The position numbers were made by a program, and so were the translations under genes. DNA of 64,000 bases from Diadophis punctatus similis (lineage: Eukaryota > Chordata > Lepidosauria > Squamata > Dipsadidae): the NCBI GenBank assembly GCA_023053685.1, contig JALIGW010000002.1:240079177-240143176 (forward strand), given 5' to 3'. Positions 1 to 12,200 of the stretch are shown here, in pieces (within the stretch, counting starts at the first letter, position 1; each line of letters opens with the position of its first letter). The notes below the pieces were generated by a model that was not told where the DNA came from, ran no database searches, and worked only from the letters and a program-made list of their open reading frames with translations.

Positions 1-109
1 ATAGACATTGTAACCTAGAGTGAAGTTAGGTAAGAGATGGCCATTCTGGTTGATGTCCTCGGTTGCAAAAAGGAAAGGCAGAAATTTCCAATAAAATTTG
101 GATGTTCTT
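1..109 (-). CDS. V2R gene C, exon 2 (partial, cut by window edge)
   Basis: On the minus strand this is the start of exon 2 of a vomeronasal type-2 receptor. The reading is open from an acceptor (CAG at 112-110) and encodes part of ligand-binding lobe 1, including the family-typical stretch N-F-T-L-G-Y-N-V-Y. The exon starts with one base of a split codon, which completes the two bases left over at the end of exon 1 (1735), so the two exons join in phase. The rest of the gene lies left of the window. Homologous exons are at 25588-25876 and 59050-59341. Confidence 0.8.
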
Positions 110-1256
110 CTGCAGGTATTAACATAGCAGTGAAAATAATATTTAAAATTTATTCCACGATAATACTTTTAATCCATTCAATCATAAGTTTCATTTCAAA
201 CATTAATATTATTTGCAACATTCAAAAGTATTGCAATATAAAAAGAATAAAAAGAGCAAAAAAATGGATCATACAGTATTTCAAAACCATTCTCCCAGTT
301 GGTTACACTAACACCACTTTAAATTCATGCCTTGGTCTTCAAGCATTTTCTCCATATTTGATGAACTGTTTCCTCTTTCTTAATGAGGGAGGGTGAGATG
401 CACAGATAGGTAAAAAATATTCATTATTAACATATATCTATATATTATAAATATTTTTGGAGTTGGATTAAAAGTTTAGAGTGACAGGAAATGGCTCCTG
501 CAGGGATGACATTCAGAAGCTGTTAAAGTCTAAATTATTTTCCTGTGTTTTGAGACAGCAAAGGTTGAACACCTGTTAGAAGGATTTTTGTTGCTGTTGT
601 TGTTGTTGTTTCTGGGGTTATGATTCTTTTCCTCTTCTCAATTCTATTTCTTCTAATTATAAGACTCCCAGAGTCACACAACCTATGAATTCTGTGAATA
701 AACCAACCAACCAACCAGCCAACCAACCAACCAACCAACCAACCAACCAACCAACCAACCAACATAATGGATATATTTTCATTTTAAAAAGATTCTTAGG
801 TCCTTCCATGAACTTCTGAATGAGAATCAACTGCAATCTCTGTGAATAGCTAACTGGGACTCTTTCATCCTAGCAGTAAATTTTGGTGTGGAAAAAATAA
901 TAATTATCTCATTTCTGACGCAGAGAATCAGAATCCAGCATCCCTCTGTGCTTGGACCAGGCATCCCACAGAATCAGCTCAGCTCAATCCTTCTCTTCCT
1001 CTGTGACCACATTCCAGCTCTGCTCATGGTTGTAAAGGAAAGTGAATAGGGACAACCGTTATTATTGGGTTCTGATACTTGAGGGTTTAAAATGAGCTTC
1101 ATTGCCCGCAGTGTACAATAACGACCACAATGTAAAACAAAATAAGTTAACAAAAGAAACAGAAGGGGAGAGCACCTTGTGTTTTAAGAATGTTGGAAGT
1201 GTAGACATTCATAGGAGAAGGAGTGTCTGTCATGTAGTGCAGGAAGATGGACTTAC
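110..1256. other. gene C intron sequence, AT-rich
   Basis: Part of gene C intron 1. It contains a (TTG)n tract near 588-610 and a tetranucleotide (AACC)n array at about 703-764. From about 930 it enters the first unit of a tandem duplication that includes exon 1. No other gene is seen. Confidence 0.6.
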
Positions 1257-1438
1257 AAGGAGAATTTGTTGAAGGACTTCTATGAAAGGCTATTGAAAAA
1301 TAGCCTTCATTAGAGACTATGCCACTAATGAAATCATCTATTGACTTGTAATGATTGTCTTGGTCCACTTCACCCTGCTCTAGAGTCAGGAGGCATTTGA
1401 CTCGTGTAGGTTCCTGTTGGCCACAGAAGCAGAAGCAT
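1257..1438 (-). pseudogene. broken duplicate of V2R exon 1
   Basis: A second copy of V2R exon 1 between the good exon 1 (1735-1952) and exon 2 of gene C. The shared core reads K-C-L-L-T-L-E-Q-G-E-V-D followed by N-H-Y-K, as in the intact exon. Compared with that exon, the signal-peptide part is 8 bases shorter and the 3' end 1 base shorter before an otherwise good GTAAGT donor (1256-1251), so both the start frame and the splice phase are wrong. It is best read as a decayed tandem copy, although use as an alternative 5' exon cannot be excluded. Confidence 0.65.
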
Positions 1439-1734
1439 ACAGCTGAGCTCAGGGGTGAGGTCGAAAGAAAAGATCCTTAGGTGCCTCTGTGTGCACAATC
1501 TAGCTCTGCTCGTAGGACAAAAAGGAAACGGAATGGGACAAATACCTTGGTTGGAGTCTTAGACTTTACAGCTCAAAAGGAGCTGCTTCACCTGCAGCCT
1601 GCAACTGAAGGCAGAATCAGAAACTAACTTAGCAAAAGGAGCAAATCAAGGGAGAGCACCATGTGTTCTCAGAGGACTGGAACTGTAGACATCGCATTGA
1701 AAATGGAGTGGCTCTAATGCAACACAGAACTTAC

Positions 1735-1952
1735 TGAATGAACTTCACCGAAGGACTTCTATTAAAATTTAATGATTGAAAAATAGTGTTCATTGTAGAG
1801 ACTATGCCAGTAATGGAATAATCTCCTGGCTTGTAATGATTCTCCGGGTCCACTTCACCCTGTTCCAGAGTCAGGAGACATTTGGCTTTGCGTATCCCAC
1901 AGGCTCCCCTTGGACACAGAAGCAGAACATGTAGAAGCAGCAGCAGCAACAT
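1735..1952 (-). CDS. V2R gene C, exon 1 (signal peptide and N terminus)
   Basis: First exon of a V2R. The ATG at 1952-1950 is followed by a run of leucines (signal peptide), then a conserved Cys in A-K-C-L-L-T-L-E and the motif N-H-Y-K-P-G-D, matching exon 1 of gene B (N-H-Y-K-P-G-E). It ends at a strong donor GTAAGT (1734-1729) leaving two bases of a split codon, the same phase as in genes A and B. The 72 complete codons are open. Exon 2 is at 1-109, 1.6 kb downstream. Confidence 0.8.
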
Positions 1953-2254
1953 GCTCTGTATTCCTGACTCAGCCTTCTCTGTGGCACTTGGTTTCTAACA
2001 ATGTATGAGATGAAGGGGTGGAAGAAACCAAAATCTCTTCTAGGAAAGTAGCTTCAGATCAGTCAAGGCCCATGTACACAGAATCTGCCTGTCCTGAAAC
2101 CAGATTCCCTTTAAGCCTCCAGAGCCATTTATGCAGCCAGCATTTTTGTATACAGACTCCACTCAACTTTGCCTTTGAGTCAAGCCACCTTGTGACTTGT
2201 TTGTGTAAAATTTTCTGAAGGTTTGCTGAAACATCTCTAGAGTTCTAACATAAA

Positions 2255-2390
2255 GACAACAAAATCACTATAATTTGGATAATTGCAAGGAAGAGAAGCA
2301 TCTGAACCTTGAACAAGTTAAGAGGCAGGTGTCCAAAAGGGAGAACTCAAAGTTGTGGCTCCAGACTTGCCCCAAATGGTTTTTTTCCCC
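2255..2390 (-). promoter_or_regulatory. possible conserved V2R upstream element (gene C)
   Basis: About 300-440 bp upstream of the gene C start codon. It shares with 61945-62040 (upstream of gene B) the tract AATCACTAT-A/G-ATTTGGATAAT, followed by GAGA and GGCAGGTG segments in the same order. A promoter or enhancer role is inferred only from position and conservation between paralogs. Confidence 0.35.
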
Positions 2391-3252
2391 TTTTTTTCTC
2401 CCAACCATCTTTAAATCCCATAAATGAATAAAATTCTGACTCCTGTTTTCTTCTATTATCTCTTCTTCGTCTTCAGAATGTTTATTATACTTCAAGTCTA
2501 CTTGTATTTTCCATGAAATAACTCCAAAAAGTCGGTTATATTTCAATTTGTGAGGATAATCCCTCACAATCAATTTTAAATGACTTAATCGCATTTCTAA
2601 CTCGTTTGTTCTTTGTACCTAGATTTGGAGTATGGTTTTTTTTGTCCTATTTTTAACTATGTTCTGTATCTGAAACTTCATCTTTTTGGGGGCACTCTTA
2701 ATAAAGTTGATTTTTACTTAAATCCTGGAGTTATTCTAGGGCTGTCTTCCACTAGCTTCAGGTTGGCTGAGCTACTGACTCCCAAAGCCAGAGCTGGATG
2801 GGTGAGTATTCTCCCATCAACATTCTTCTGGTTCCCCAGAGGGTTGGTGGGGAAGAAGAAGTTATTGGTATTGAGTGGAGGGAGTAGCAGCAAGGAGGTT
2901 TAATTGGCCAGTAGTTGCCCCACAAATAGGTGACCTCAGAACTGAAGGATTTCAGAAGAGGTTTGACCCTGAGGGTACCTTTTCCTAATTGCATACTGGT
3001 AATAGTAGGATGTTGAACACTAGAGGACATCAGGGAATCAAGTCGTCATCTTCCTCCTCCTCTTCCTCCTCCTCCTCCCCCCTGTTAAGTAGCAGAGCTC
3101 ACATATCAACCACAGGCTTGTATATTGCCCCCCCTTGAAACAAGGAATGACAGACAGGCTAGGTAATGCTAGAGGAGTCCATCAGTTGAGAAGTATCAAA
3201 GACTACTCGTATCAGTAGTCAGGAAAAAAAAATCCAAATTTTTTTAAAGAAA

Positions 3253-3321
3253 AGATGACGTCACCAGTGGGTCGCTACTGGTTCGGGTGAACCGGTCCGA
3301 ACCGGGAGGAACCCACCTCTG
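3253..3321. mobile_element. hAT miniature element, 3' fragment
   Basis: Ends with the block ACCGGTCCGAACCGGGAGG and ACCCACCTCTG shared with the complete copies at 46014-46299 and 50364-50620. The 5' part is missing. Confidence 0.6.
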
Positions 3322-4594
3322 TTTCTAAGACTCTCCCTTCCTAGAAGTTGGCAGAAAGTGATCTCTGAAATGCAGGGTTTTTTTTAAATTTAAAAAGGGT
3401 TTAAAATTGACTTTTAAACACAGATTGTAGTCTTACATAGTCTCCTAAATGGTGCCATTATTAGACATGGGATCAATTTCAAAGCACCCACTTTATAGGA
3501 CACCCCACCTGTTGTCCCTGGTGGCAGCATGAAATCTGTAAATCTCACTGTTGACATCAGTTTCTGTATAAAAAAAATACAGGACCCCAAAAAACCAATA
3601 ATCAAGGATCACTGCAGATTATTTATTCAATGTACACCAGAGGAATTTCCCTTTGGAAAATAGCAGGAGGAAATCCTTTGGACAAAAGGATGCACTCATA
3701 TTTCTACATTTCAGAAAAGAAAGACAAAATGATAATACTACATACAGTATGTGTATTTAATATATGATGTAAGCATGAATATTTATAGCTAGCTGAATAA
3801 CCCTGCTCCGCTACAAAACTATGTGATCAGGCTTGATAAATCGACACTTACAGATTGAAAATTAATGAGTAGTTACAATCAGTCTCTCCTCTTCCCTTCT
3901 CTCCCTCAGCCTTGCTGGCTTAGCTCAACTGTTCTGTGTCAACTTGCAAAGCTTTCAAGTTGCCATAAGCAGGAGGAGGGGAGAACTGACAGAGCGGCTT
4001 GGTTGCCCTAACTGAAACTACATTCCACACATGCCTTTCTACAGATTGTATCCTAGGTTACTGGAGTCAGCAGGAAGGGTGTGGGTTTTACAGCCCACCA
4101 ATGTGGTTCATTGGAGAATGTGATTTATGACATGCCCAGGGAGGAGAGGGGAGACAGGCTCATGGGGACCCATAAAGTACTTGAGGTTAGATCTGACTTC
4201 ATCGGAATAATTGCCGGAATGTTGCTCCTAATAAATGACTGGATTTCTTTTGAACTTTGGCTCATGGCTCATGAATTAATTAGGGCATCTGCCGGAAACT
4301 TCACATTCTGTAGTAAAGCTGCTTGCTACTGTGAAAGTAAAACTGAAACTGAAACTCCTCTCCTCTGCTTGTGTTTTGCATTTGGGACAGATTGATTTTC
4401 AGGTGGGGAGGGGGAGTAGAACTCCTTAGCATCAGAGCATGTTAATAATAATATAGGAAATACTAATGCTCTGATGGTCATTTTGAAAAATCCTTTCTTA
4501 GTGAGCACCTAGAAGCCAAGGGAAACATACGTGGCACATTTAAAGTTTGCAGCCCTTATGGTTCTGGAGATTTTGTGATGATGTATGAGTGGCA

Positions 4595-4694
<100 letters not shown>

Positions 4695-4829
4695 TCCAGC
4701 CACACTGGAGCTGAGGGATACAGAGGAGGGATTTGAGATAGGTGGGATTTTGTAGCCAAAGCAAAATATTTTCTCTTGGGAACCAAGGACATTCTCACAC
4801 CTGGTTGGAGGAAGGAGGAGTGATGTTAC

Positions 4830-5052
4830 CAGGCAACCAGACGGAGCCATGATTGGACCATGTGACTGATTGTTTTGAGAGAGTGACAAACTTTTACTTT
4901 TAATTGGGTGAAAACCATGGGAACCTTCAGAGTTTGTTTTTACCAGATCTGTGCTAATATGATATATCCAATAAAGCTATTCTTTGAGGAATCTACCTGC
5001 CTCGGAATTTTGCTTGCTAGGGGTCTATTACTTGGAACCCTGACACATATCA
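4830..5052 (+). mobile_element. possible LTR fragment
   Basis: Contains an AATAAAG polyadenylation-like signal near 4970 and ends in CCCTGACA, similar to the TG...CA-bounded solo LTR at 20433-20829. No left end or target duplication could be fixed, so this call is weak. Confidence 0.3.
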
Positions 5053-5341
5053 GTTGCATTGCCATGGCAGTTTTGGTAAAATGTATTGAAGGATTGCATG
5101 TATGGAAGGATTGCATGTATGGAAGTTATGGTTGCCACATGCAATCCTTCCATATTTCCAGCTTGTTAATACCCCGCTAGACACACACTACTCCAAGAAC
5201 TTGCTTTCCTCAGAGTCTATCTTACAGTTGCCCTTTAACAATTTGAAGCAAAAATGTTGGCCTATTCATCTATGGAGAACAGCTTGGCCATTTTCTAGGT
5301 TTGGCCTGTTGGGGCATATTGATTGCTGACATTCTCCTCTT

Positions 5342-6252
5342 TCACATTTCTACATTTCTTCTGGTTGTAAGCTGCTCCTTTGTATTCAGGTCTGGCCTCA
5401 GAATGATTATGTAACACTTGGGGATGAAGATGCAGCACAGCAGACCAGCACTGGAGGCCAAGATGGAGAAGACCTGAACAGCCACCATGTATTTCCCTTT
5501 GGTGCTCAGGTAGGTGGGCACAAAAGTCACCCAGACACTGCAGAAGACCAGCATGCTGAAGGTGATCAGCTTGGCTTCATTGAAGGCCCCAGGGAGATTC
5601 CTGGCCAGAAAAGCCACCGTGAAACAGATGGCAGCCAGGAAGCCCAGGTAGCTGAGAGTGATGTATAACATGACAACAGAACCTTCATTGCATTGCAGGA
5701 TGATCATTCCAGGCTGGGAATGGAAGTCAGAATCAGGGAATGGGGAAGAAACTCCTAGCCAGATGGAGCAAATGATAATTTGGACAGCAGAACAGGAAAT
5801 GATGATGGAGTTGGCCAAGCTCTTCCTCAACCATCTCTTCACTCGGTTGCCTGGTTTTGTGGCCAGGAAAGCCAGCACCACAGTAATCGTTTTGGCCAAG
5901 AGAGAAGAAATGGCAACTGAGAAGATGATGCTGAAAACTGTTTGTCGGAGAAGGCAGGTGGCTTTCCTTGGTTGACCAATGAAGAGAAGAGAAGTCAAGA
6001 AGCAAAGCAGGAGGGAGACCAGGAGGATATAGGAGAGGTCCCGATTGTTGGCTTTGACAATGGGAGTTTCTCTGTATTTAATGAATATGACTAAGAGAAG
6101 GCTCGTGGTTAGGAACAAGAGTAGTGCAAATGATAGCAGGATGATGCCCAAATGTTCTTCATAAGACAGGAAGGATTTAACTTTGGAGATACATTGGACT
6201 CGGTCCTCATTTGGATATTTATTATCTGGACACTTGGTGCATTTTTCTGTAT
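5342..6252 (-). CDS. V2R gene A exon 6: end of Cys-rich domain and 7TM
   Basis: Terminal coding exon of 911 nt. It opens with two bases completing a split codon, then T-E-K-C-T-K-C-P, the last three Cys of the nine-cysteine domain. Seven hydrophobic helices follow, with family hallmarks T-P-I-V-K-A-N-N-R between helices 1 and 2, L-P-G-A-F-N-E-A-K before helix 6, and [10 protein letters not shown] in the tail. The stop codon is at 5344-5342. The gene B counterpart at 47351-48246 is the closest relative in the window. Confidence 0.95.
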
Positions 6253-9200
6253 CTGAGAAAAAAAAGGCAACAGCATTTCTTTAACATTCTCTCCTTTTAC
6301 ATTTCAATAATAGCTTCTTGTGACAACAATTAATAACTGGAAGTTTCTCAAGATGCATTTCTTATCAGCTCCAGAGAAAGAAGTTAAGAATACAATTTTT
6401 TTAAAGCTACTGTGTATTTCTAATAGTCTTTGAAATTGGGAGAAGTCCTGGGATCACAGTGAGTTCCAGTATAATGTGCAGAACCTTCATATTAAACCTA
6501 CATTATTAGAGGTAAGTAATGAATCTGTTAATCTTTCAAGATGACACTAAAAGCATTTGTTAATGGTAGAACCAAATATTTTTTTAAAAAGATAAAGAAG
6601 AATACAATTGCCTCTCTCTCTGTGTGTGTACATACACATTGCTAAGGTCTATCAAATTGGAGGAAGTCCTAGGAGATGAATTATTTCCTCTGTAATATGC
6701 AGAAGCCTCGTAGGAAATTACAGTTTTTTTAAAAAAAAAACTTCCCTTCTTGCAAGCATTTATTCCCTTAATTCAGGGTAAAGTCAGGGTGACAGACGCC
6801 ACATGGAGTTTGCAGTTGATATATTTTCTTTGCTATCTAGGAAGAGAAACATCTGCTGCTACCTAGGATTGAACTCTCAGCCTTCCAAGGAGACAAGCGT
6901 TTTCACCACTAGGCCCCCATGCCTCTTATTCATAGGAAGCAAGATTACTAGAGATTAAAAATGAATCAGTTAACCTTTTTCCCTAGAAAGATTAACTCAT
7001 TCATTTTTATCAATATTAATGGAGATTAGATTAGATTAGATTAGATTAGAATAGAATAGAATAGAATAGAATAGAATAGAATAGAATAGAATAGAATAGA
7101 ATGGAATGGAATGGAATGGAATGGAATGGAATGGAATGGAATGGGATGGGATGGGATGGGATGGGATGGGATAGAATAGAATAGAATAGAATAGAATAGA
7201 ATAGAATAGAATAGAATAGAATAGAATAGAATAGAATAGAATAGAATAGAATAGAATAGAATAACAGAGTTGGAAGGGACCTTGGGGGTCTTCTAGTCCA
7301 CCCCCTGCTTAGGCAGGAAACCCTACACCACTTCAGACAAATGGTTATCCAACATCTTCTTAAAAACTTCCAATGTTGGAGCATTCACAACTTCTGAAGG
7401 CAAGTTGTTCCATTGATTAATTGTTCTAACTGTCAGGAAAATTCTCCTTAGTTCTAAGTTGCTAGGTTCCTATGAAGCTACATTATTAGGGGTAAAACAA
7501 AAAAAATGAATCAGTTAATCTTTCCAGGGAAACATCTTGAGTTTCTGATGGCACTTATTAATATCTGCATCCAGAGTATGTTTCTCTTGTAAAATCTGGT
7601 TGGCTACATAAGGAAGCTAATCCTACAAATAATTTGGAATGGCTAATGTAGCAGTGGTACTTTGTTTGTATCGAGATTCACCCATAATTGTCCACATCAC
7701 AGAAAGGCCCATGTAGAATGCATTGCAATAATTCTCCCAGGAGGTGGACCTAAAACAATTATTGAAGTTTCAAAGAACTCAGATGTTCCTAGAGATATTA
7801 AAGTGGAAGATCACATTCAAAATAAAAAGTGGAAGAGATATTTTCTCTGGCTGTAGTGCAGGGGTGGGTTCCAGATTCTTCTATTGCCGGTTCGCTCAGG
7901 GATGCACCGCATGGGCGGGAGAGCTTTGTGCGCAGGCAGGCGCACATGCGCAGTAGTAAAAAAAAGCTTCTGTGCATGCGCAGAAGCAAAAAACAAGATG
8001 GTGCCACCCATGGCGCCACCGAGAGAACCAGCTCAGGGGCGTGGCAGGCCTGGGTTGCTGCCGTCAAGTTACTAACGGTTCTATAGAACCGGTCCGAACC
8101 GGTAGGAACCCACCACTGCTTCCTCTATATGTCACATCCTCCTGTCCCTATCCCGCTTCTCCTTTAAGTTTTTCTTACTATTCCCCCCTTCTAGATCATA
8201 AATTGTACAGTTTGCAAATTAACAAGAAAGCAGCTAAGCTTCAAACTGTCTTTTAACTTGTGGTTCCATGTAAATGCTCTGGATCAGAGGTGTCAAATTC
8301 AAGGCGCAGGGGGCAGATCCGGCCTGCGGGGTGCTTAGGTCTGGCCCGCAGGGCTGCCCTGGAAACAGCAAAGGACTAGCTCATGGTACCTCTGACAGCA
8401 AAAACAGAGCTCGGAAGGGGTGGGTCCTCCCGAGCTCCATTTTCACTGGCAGACAGTTGCAGGAGGCTGTTGCAGCTGAAAATGGAGTTCAGGAGCCCGT
8501 GTTCTCTGACAGAGCACTCGGACCATCACAGGTACCCCCAACATGAGTGATGTCAAGCTGGCCATGCCCACCCTGACCAAGCCCACCCTGGTTCCCCCAA
8601 GGTCAAACACAACCCTGATGTGGCCCTCAATTAAATCGAGTTTGACACTCCTGCGCTGGATGAATCTAAAGATCTAAACTTTTCTTTGCTGTCACACACT
8701 TTCCTGAGTGGAGATGGTCCCCTCTGGACAAGGAACACAATCATAGCAGCAAAATGGCTCTCCTTCTCGCTTCCTCTTGACAAATCCGGGATGACATTTT
8801 TCCACACATTCAGATGGAGGAGGAGCCTAAGCAGGAAAGCAAAAAATTTCAAAGAAAAAATGTTAGCATTAACTATCCTGACATCCTGATATGTTCTTGA
8901 AATAAGATTAAAAGGGAGTGCTCAGTTTAGAACTATAATGATATGTAATGATAATGATATATCCTAATATGATTTGATTGCTTATTTGTACCCTATGACA
9001 ATCATTAAGTGTTGTACCTCATGATTTTTGACAAATGTATCTTTTCTTTTATGTGCACTGAGAGCATATGCACCAAGACAAATTCCTTGTGTGTCCAATC
9101 ACACTTGGCCAATAAAGAATTCTATTCTATTCTATTCTATTCTATTCTATTCTATTCTATTCTATTCTATTCTATTCTATTCTATTCTATTCTATTCTAT

Positions 9201-12200
9201 TCCTATTCAGGAATTTCCTTGAAAATTGCAGGTTGGAGAACTTCTAAAGGTCCCAACAGAAGAAAATATGTATTGCTCGGGATTGAACTATGAGTCCTTG
9301 GCACTCTGGTGATTTTATTGCTGATGTTTCATTACCAAACTAGGTAGCATCTCTAGTGCACTAAACAACTGGGCATGGCTAGTCTAGTGAAGAGAAGGAC
9401 CAGGGGAGACATGATAGCAGTGTTCCAATATTTGAGGGGCTGCCACAGAGAGGAGGGGGTCAAGCTATTTTCCAAAGCACCTGAAGGACAGACAAGGAAT
9501 AATGGATGGAAACTGATCAAGGTGAGATTCAAACTGGAAATAAGGATAAATTTTCTGACAATGAGAACAACCAACCCATGGAACAGATGTTGCATTCGGA
9601 AGTTGTGGGGGCTTAATCTTTTGGAAGCTTTCAAGAAGAGACCGGACAGCCATCTATCAGAAATGGTGTAGGGCAGTGATGGCGAACCTATGGCACGGGT
9701 GCCATAGGTGGCACGCGAAGCCATATCTGCCGGCACGCGAGCCATTGCCCTAGCTCAGCTCCAGTGCACATGTGCGTGCCCGCCAGCTGATTTTTGGCTC
9801 ACGCGGAGGCTCTGGGAGGGCGATTTCAGCCTCCTGAGGGCCTCCAGGGTGGCGGTGGGAGCATTTTTGCCCTCCCCAAGCTCCAAGAAAGCCTCTAGAG
9901 CCTGGGGGGGCGAAAAATGGGCCCACCGGGCCCACTGGAAGTCAGGAAATGGGGGAGTGAGGGGGGTCACGCACACATGTGAGGAGGGTTGGGCAAATGA
10001 GGAGCTTTGAATTGTGGGTGTGGGCACGCACGCGCGTGCAATAGCGCGCACACGCACTATTTTGGCACCCGAGGAAAAAAAGGTTCGCCATCACTGGTGT
10101 AGGGTTTCCTGCTCCTACTAGATGATCTACAAGGTCCCTTCTGACTCTGTTAATCTGAAAGTAGCTGGATTGAGAATGTTCGTGATGGAGGGGGAGGGAG
10201 ATACAAATTCCTTGTGTGTCCAATCACACTTGGCCAATAAAGAATTCTATTCTATTCTATTCTATTCTATTCTATTCTATTCTATTCTATTCTATTCTAT
10301 TCTATTCTATTCTATTCTATTCTATTCTATTCTATTCTATGGGGTGAGGTCATGAAAACATCCCTCAAAAAGTGCAATTAAGGCGTCTTTTGCTGCAGCA
10401 TGTGGGGCATGTGTATAAACCCTGGTGTCAGAAAGAGATATTTCTAAGGCCCAGCTAGGCATCCCAAAAAAATGTTCCTTTCTGCTGAAGAACTACAACT
10501 AGGTAACAACAACTAGCTTAGAAGAACAAACCTATATTTGTTATTGGTTAAATGTGGAGTCTCCTTTTATTTCAGAATACTTGAGACAGGTAACAGTCAA
10601 GATGAACAATTTGCATGCAAGGGGTTTTAAATTGAGGTGCCCTCTTACAATACTAGAATCTAAGCAGTATTTCCTTTCAAATTGTCCCTCACTACTTCAA
10701 ATATCAAAAAGGGCTTTTCTCTGAGTCAAAGCCATGTTTCAATGCTTCAGTTTTCTGGGTCAGGGCCCGACATGAAGGTATTCACTTACCTTCCCTACAG
10801 GTTTGGAAATGTGAGCGTGCGTGAGATTTCCCACCCACGTGTTCTGCTACTGGTTCGGGCGAACCGGTCCGAACCGGCTGAATACTAACTCTGGTCAGAG
10901 CATTATCTCTCACCAGACCAGTCACTATGATTCCATGTGAATAGAAATTCTTGGACCTCCTTCATAGAAGCAGAAGACCTTTTGCACTATCCCACTGAGG
11001 TAAAAGATTGGACTGGATAACTCTGACCAAGTCTGGGTTTCTTAAAAGCTCCTTGCCCTGTCCTTTTATGGGACACTGGACCCAACCAGGACAAGGTGAA
11101 TCCTAATTCCAAAGCTAATTTTCCATTGGGCAGTAGGGTCTCCATCCTGTGCTGATTCAATTTCATTGAATTCAGTCCAAAACTGAACTCAGGCACTAGT
11201 CAGCAAATTTGTTGCCTTCCTTGCAATTTGCGGACAAGGAAGAAGCAAATCTGAGACTATCACTTAGTACTTGAGGGCCTTTCTTACCACTTTCATGCAG
11301 CTGCTCCATTTTAACATTAAGCCATGTTGCATAGGCTTAGCCAGGGTGAAATAGTACCTGTTCAGCCCTGTCCGGGCGTACTGGTAGCAGTGGCCGCCGG
11401 TGTTTGGGAGAACCAGTAGCGGAGGCAGCACAAGGCTCTGCCCACCCGCCCAGACGTCGCCATTTTTCCCCATCCTCTGCATATGCGCAAAGCATTCTGT
11501 GCATGCACAGAGGGTGAAAAAGCACGTGCAAGAGTGGTGCGAGGGTGAAAAAGCACGTGTGAAGCGTGCTCTTCCGAACCACTAGGGAAGGTAAGTAGAT
11601 TTCACCACTGGGCTTAGCCCAATGAAATGGGTCAGAACCCTTTGGAAAATAGAGAAAAGACACCAAAATTTCTCTTACCCTGTTGATTGAAATTAGCCGT
11701 GATAGATAACGTTCGACGATGATAAGTCTCCGTCTTTCAAAAAACAACAATGTGTCCATGAAGGTACCTTCCTTGGTGAAAAACACCCAGCTCGTGATCA
11801 GCAGATCAGCTGCTAAATCTCCATTTTGGTCCCAGTACAGTTCAAATTCCGAAAAATTGGCGTACTCATTCTTCTCCAGAAAGGTATGGAACTGGAATGG
11901 AAAACATCCAGGAATCTTAAAAATAGTAAATTTGGCTACTTATTCCTTTTTGTCTATTCTCATTTGAACCTTTCTTGGGCAGGGATCTAACTTGCAAATA
12001 TTCTTGGTTGCGAGAACAGCAATCTTCAAAGGTGAAAAAGAAAGGTTCAACAAAAGTTATCAATTATTAATTGAAAATATATGTATTGAAAAAATATAAT
12101 TGAGAAAATTTGTCATATAGAGAACATTCTAAAGCAGGTCAGAAATACATTGGACAAACAAAGAGAATATTCATAACCTTGTTTGGAAAAAAACAGGGTG

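Larger units (their letters stand above)
930..1960. repeat. tandem duplication carrying V2R exon 1
   Basis: Two diverged direct repeats, about 930-1440 and 1480-1960. Shared landmarks are the tract with AGCTCTGCTC (1015-1024 and 1502-1511), a following stretch beginning GGAAA, the GAGAGCACC block (1169-1177 and 1653-1661), and the V2R exon-1 core. The right unit keeps the working exon and the left unit is degraded. Confidence 0.6.

Noticed and set aside
535..765. Open frame of repeated G-W-L-V on the minus strand
   Set aside because: It is a translation of the (AACC)n microsatellite, not a gene.
7046..7384. I-L-F-Y-S repeat open frame resembling a structural protein
   Set aside because: Translation of the pentanucleotide array next to a CR1 tail.
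7925..7990. CRISPR-like spaced repeats in GC-rich tracts
   Set aside because: The repeated words are hAT terminal and interior motifs in a vertebrate genome; there is no regular repeat-spacer array.
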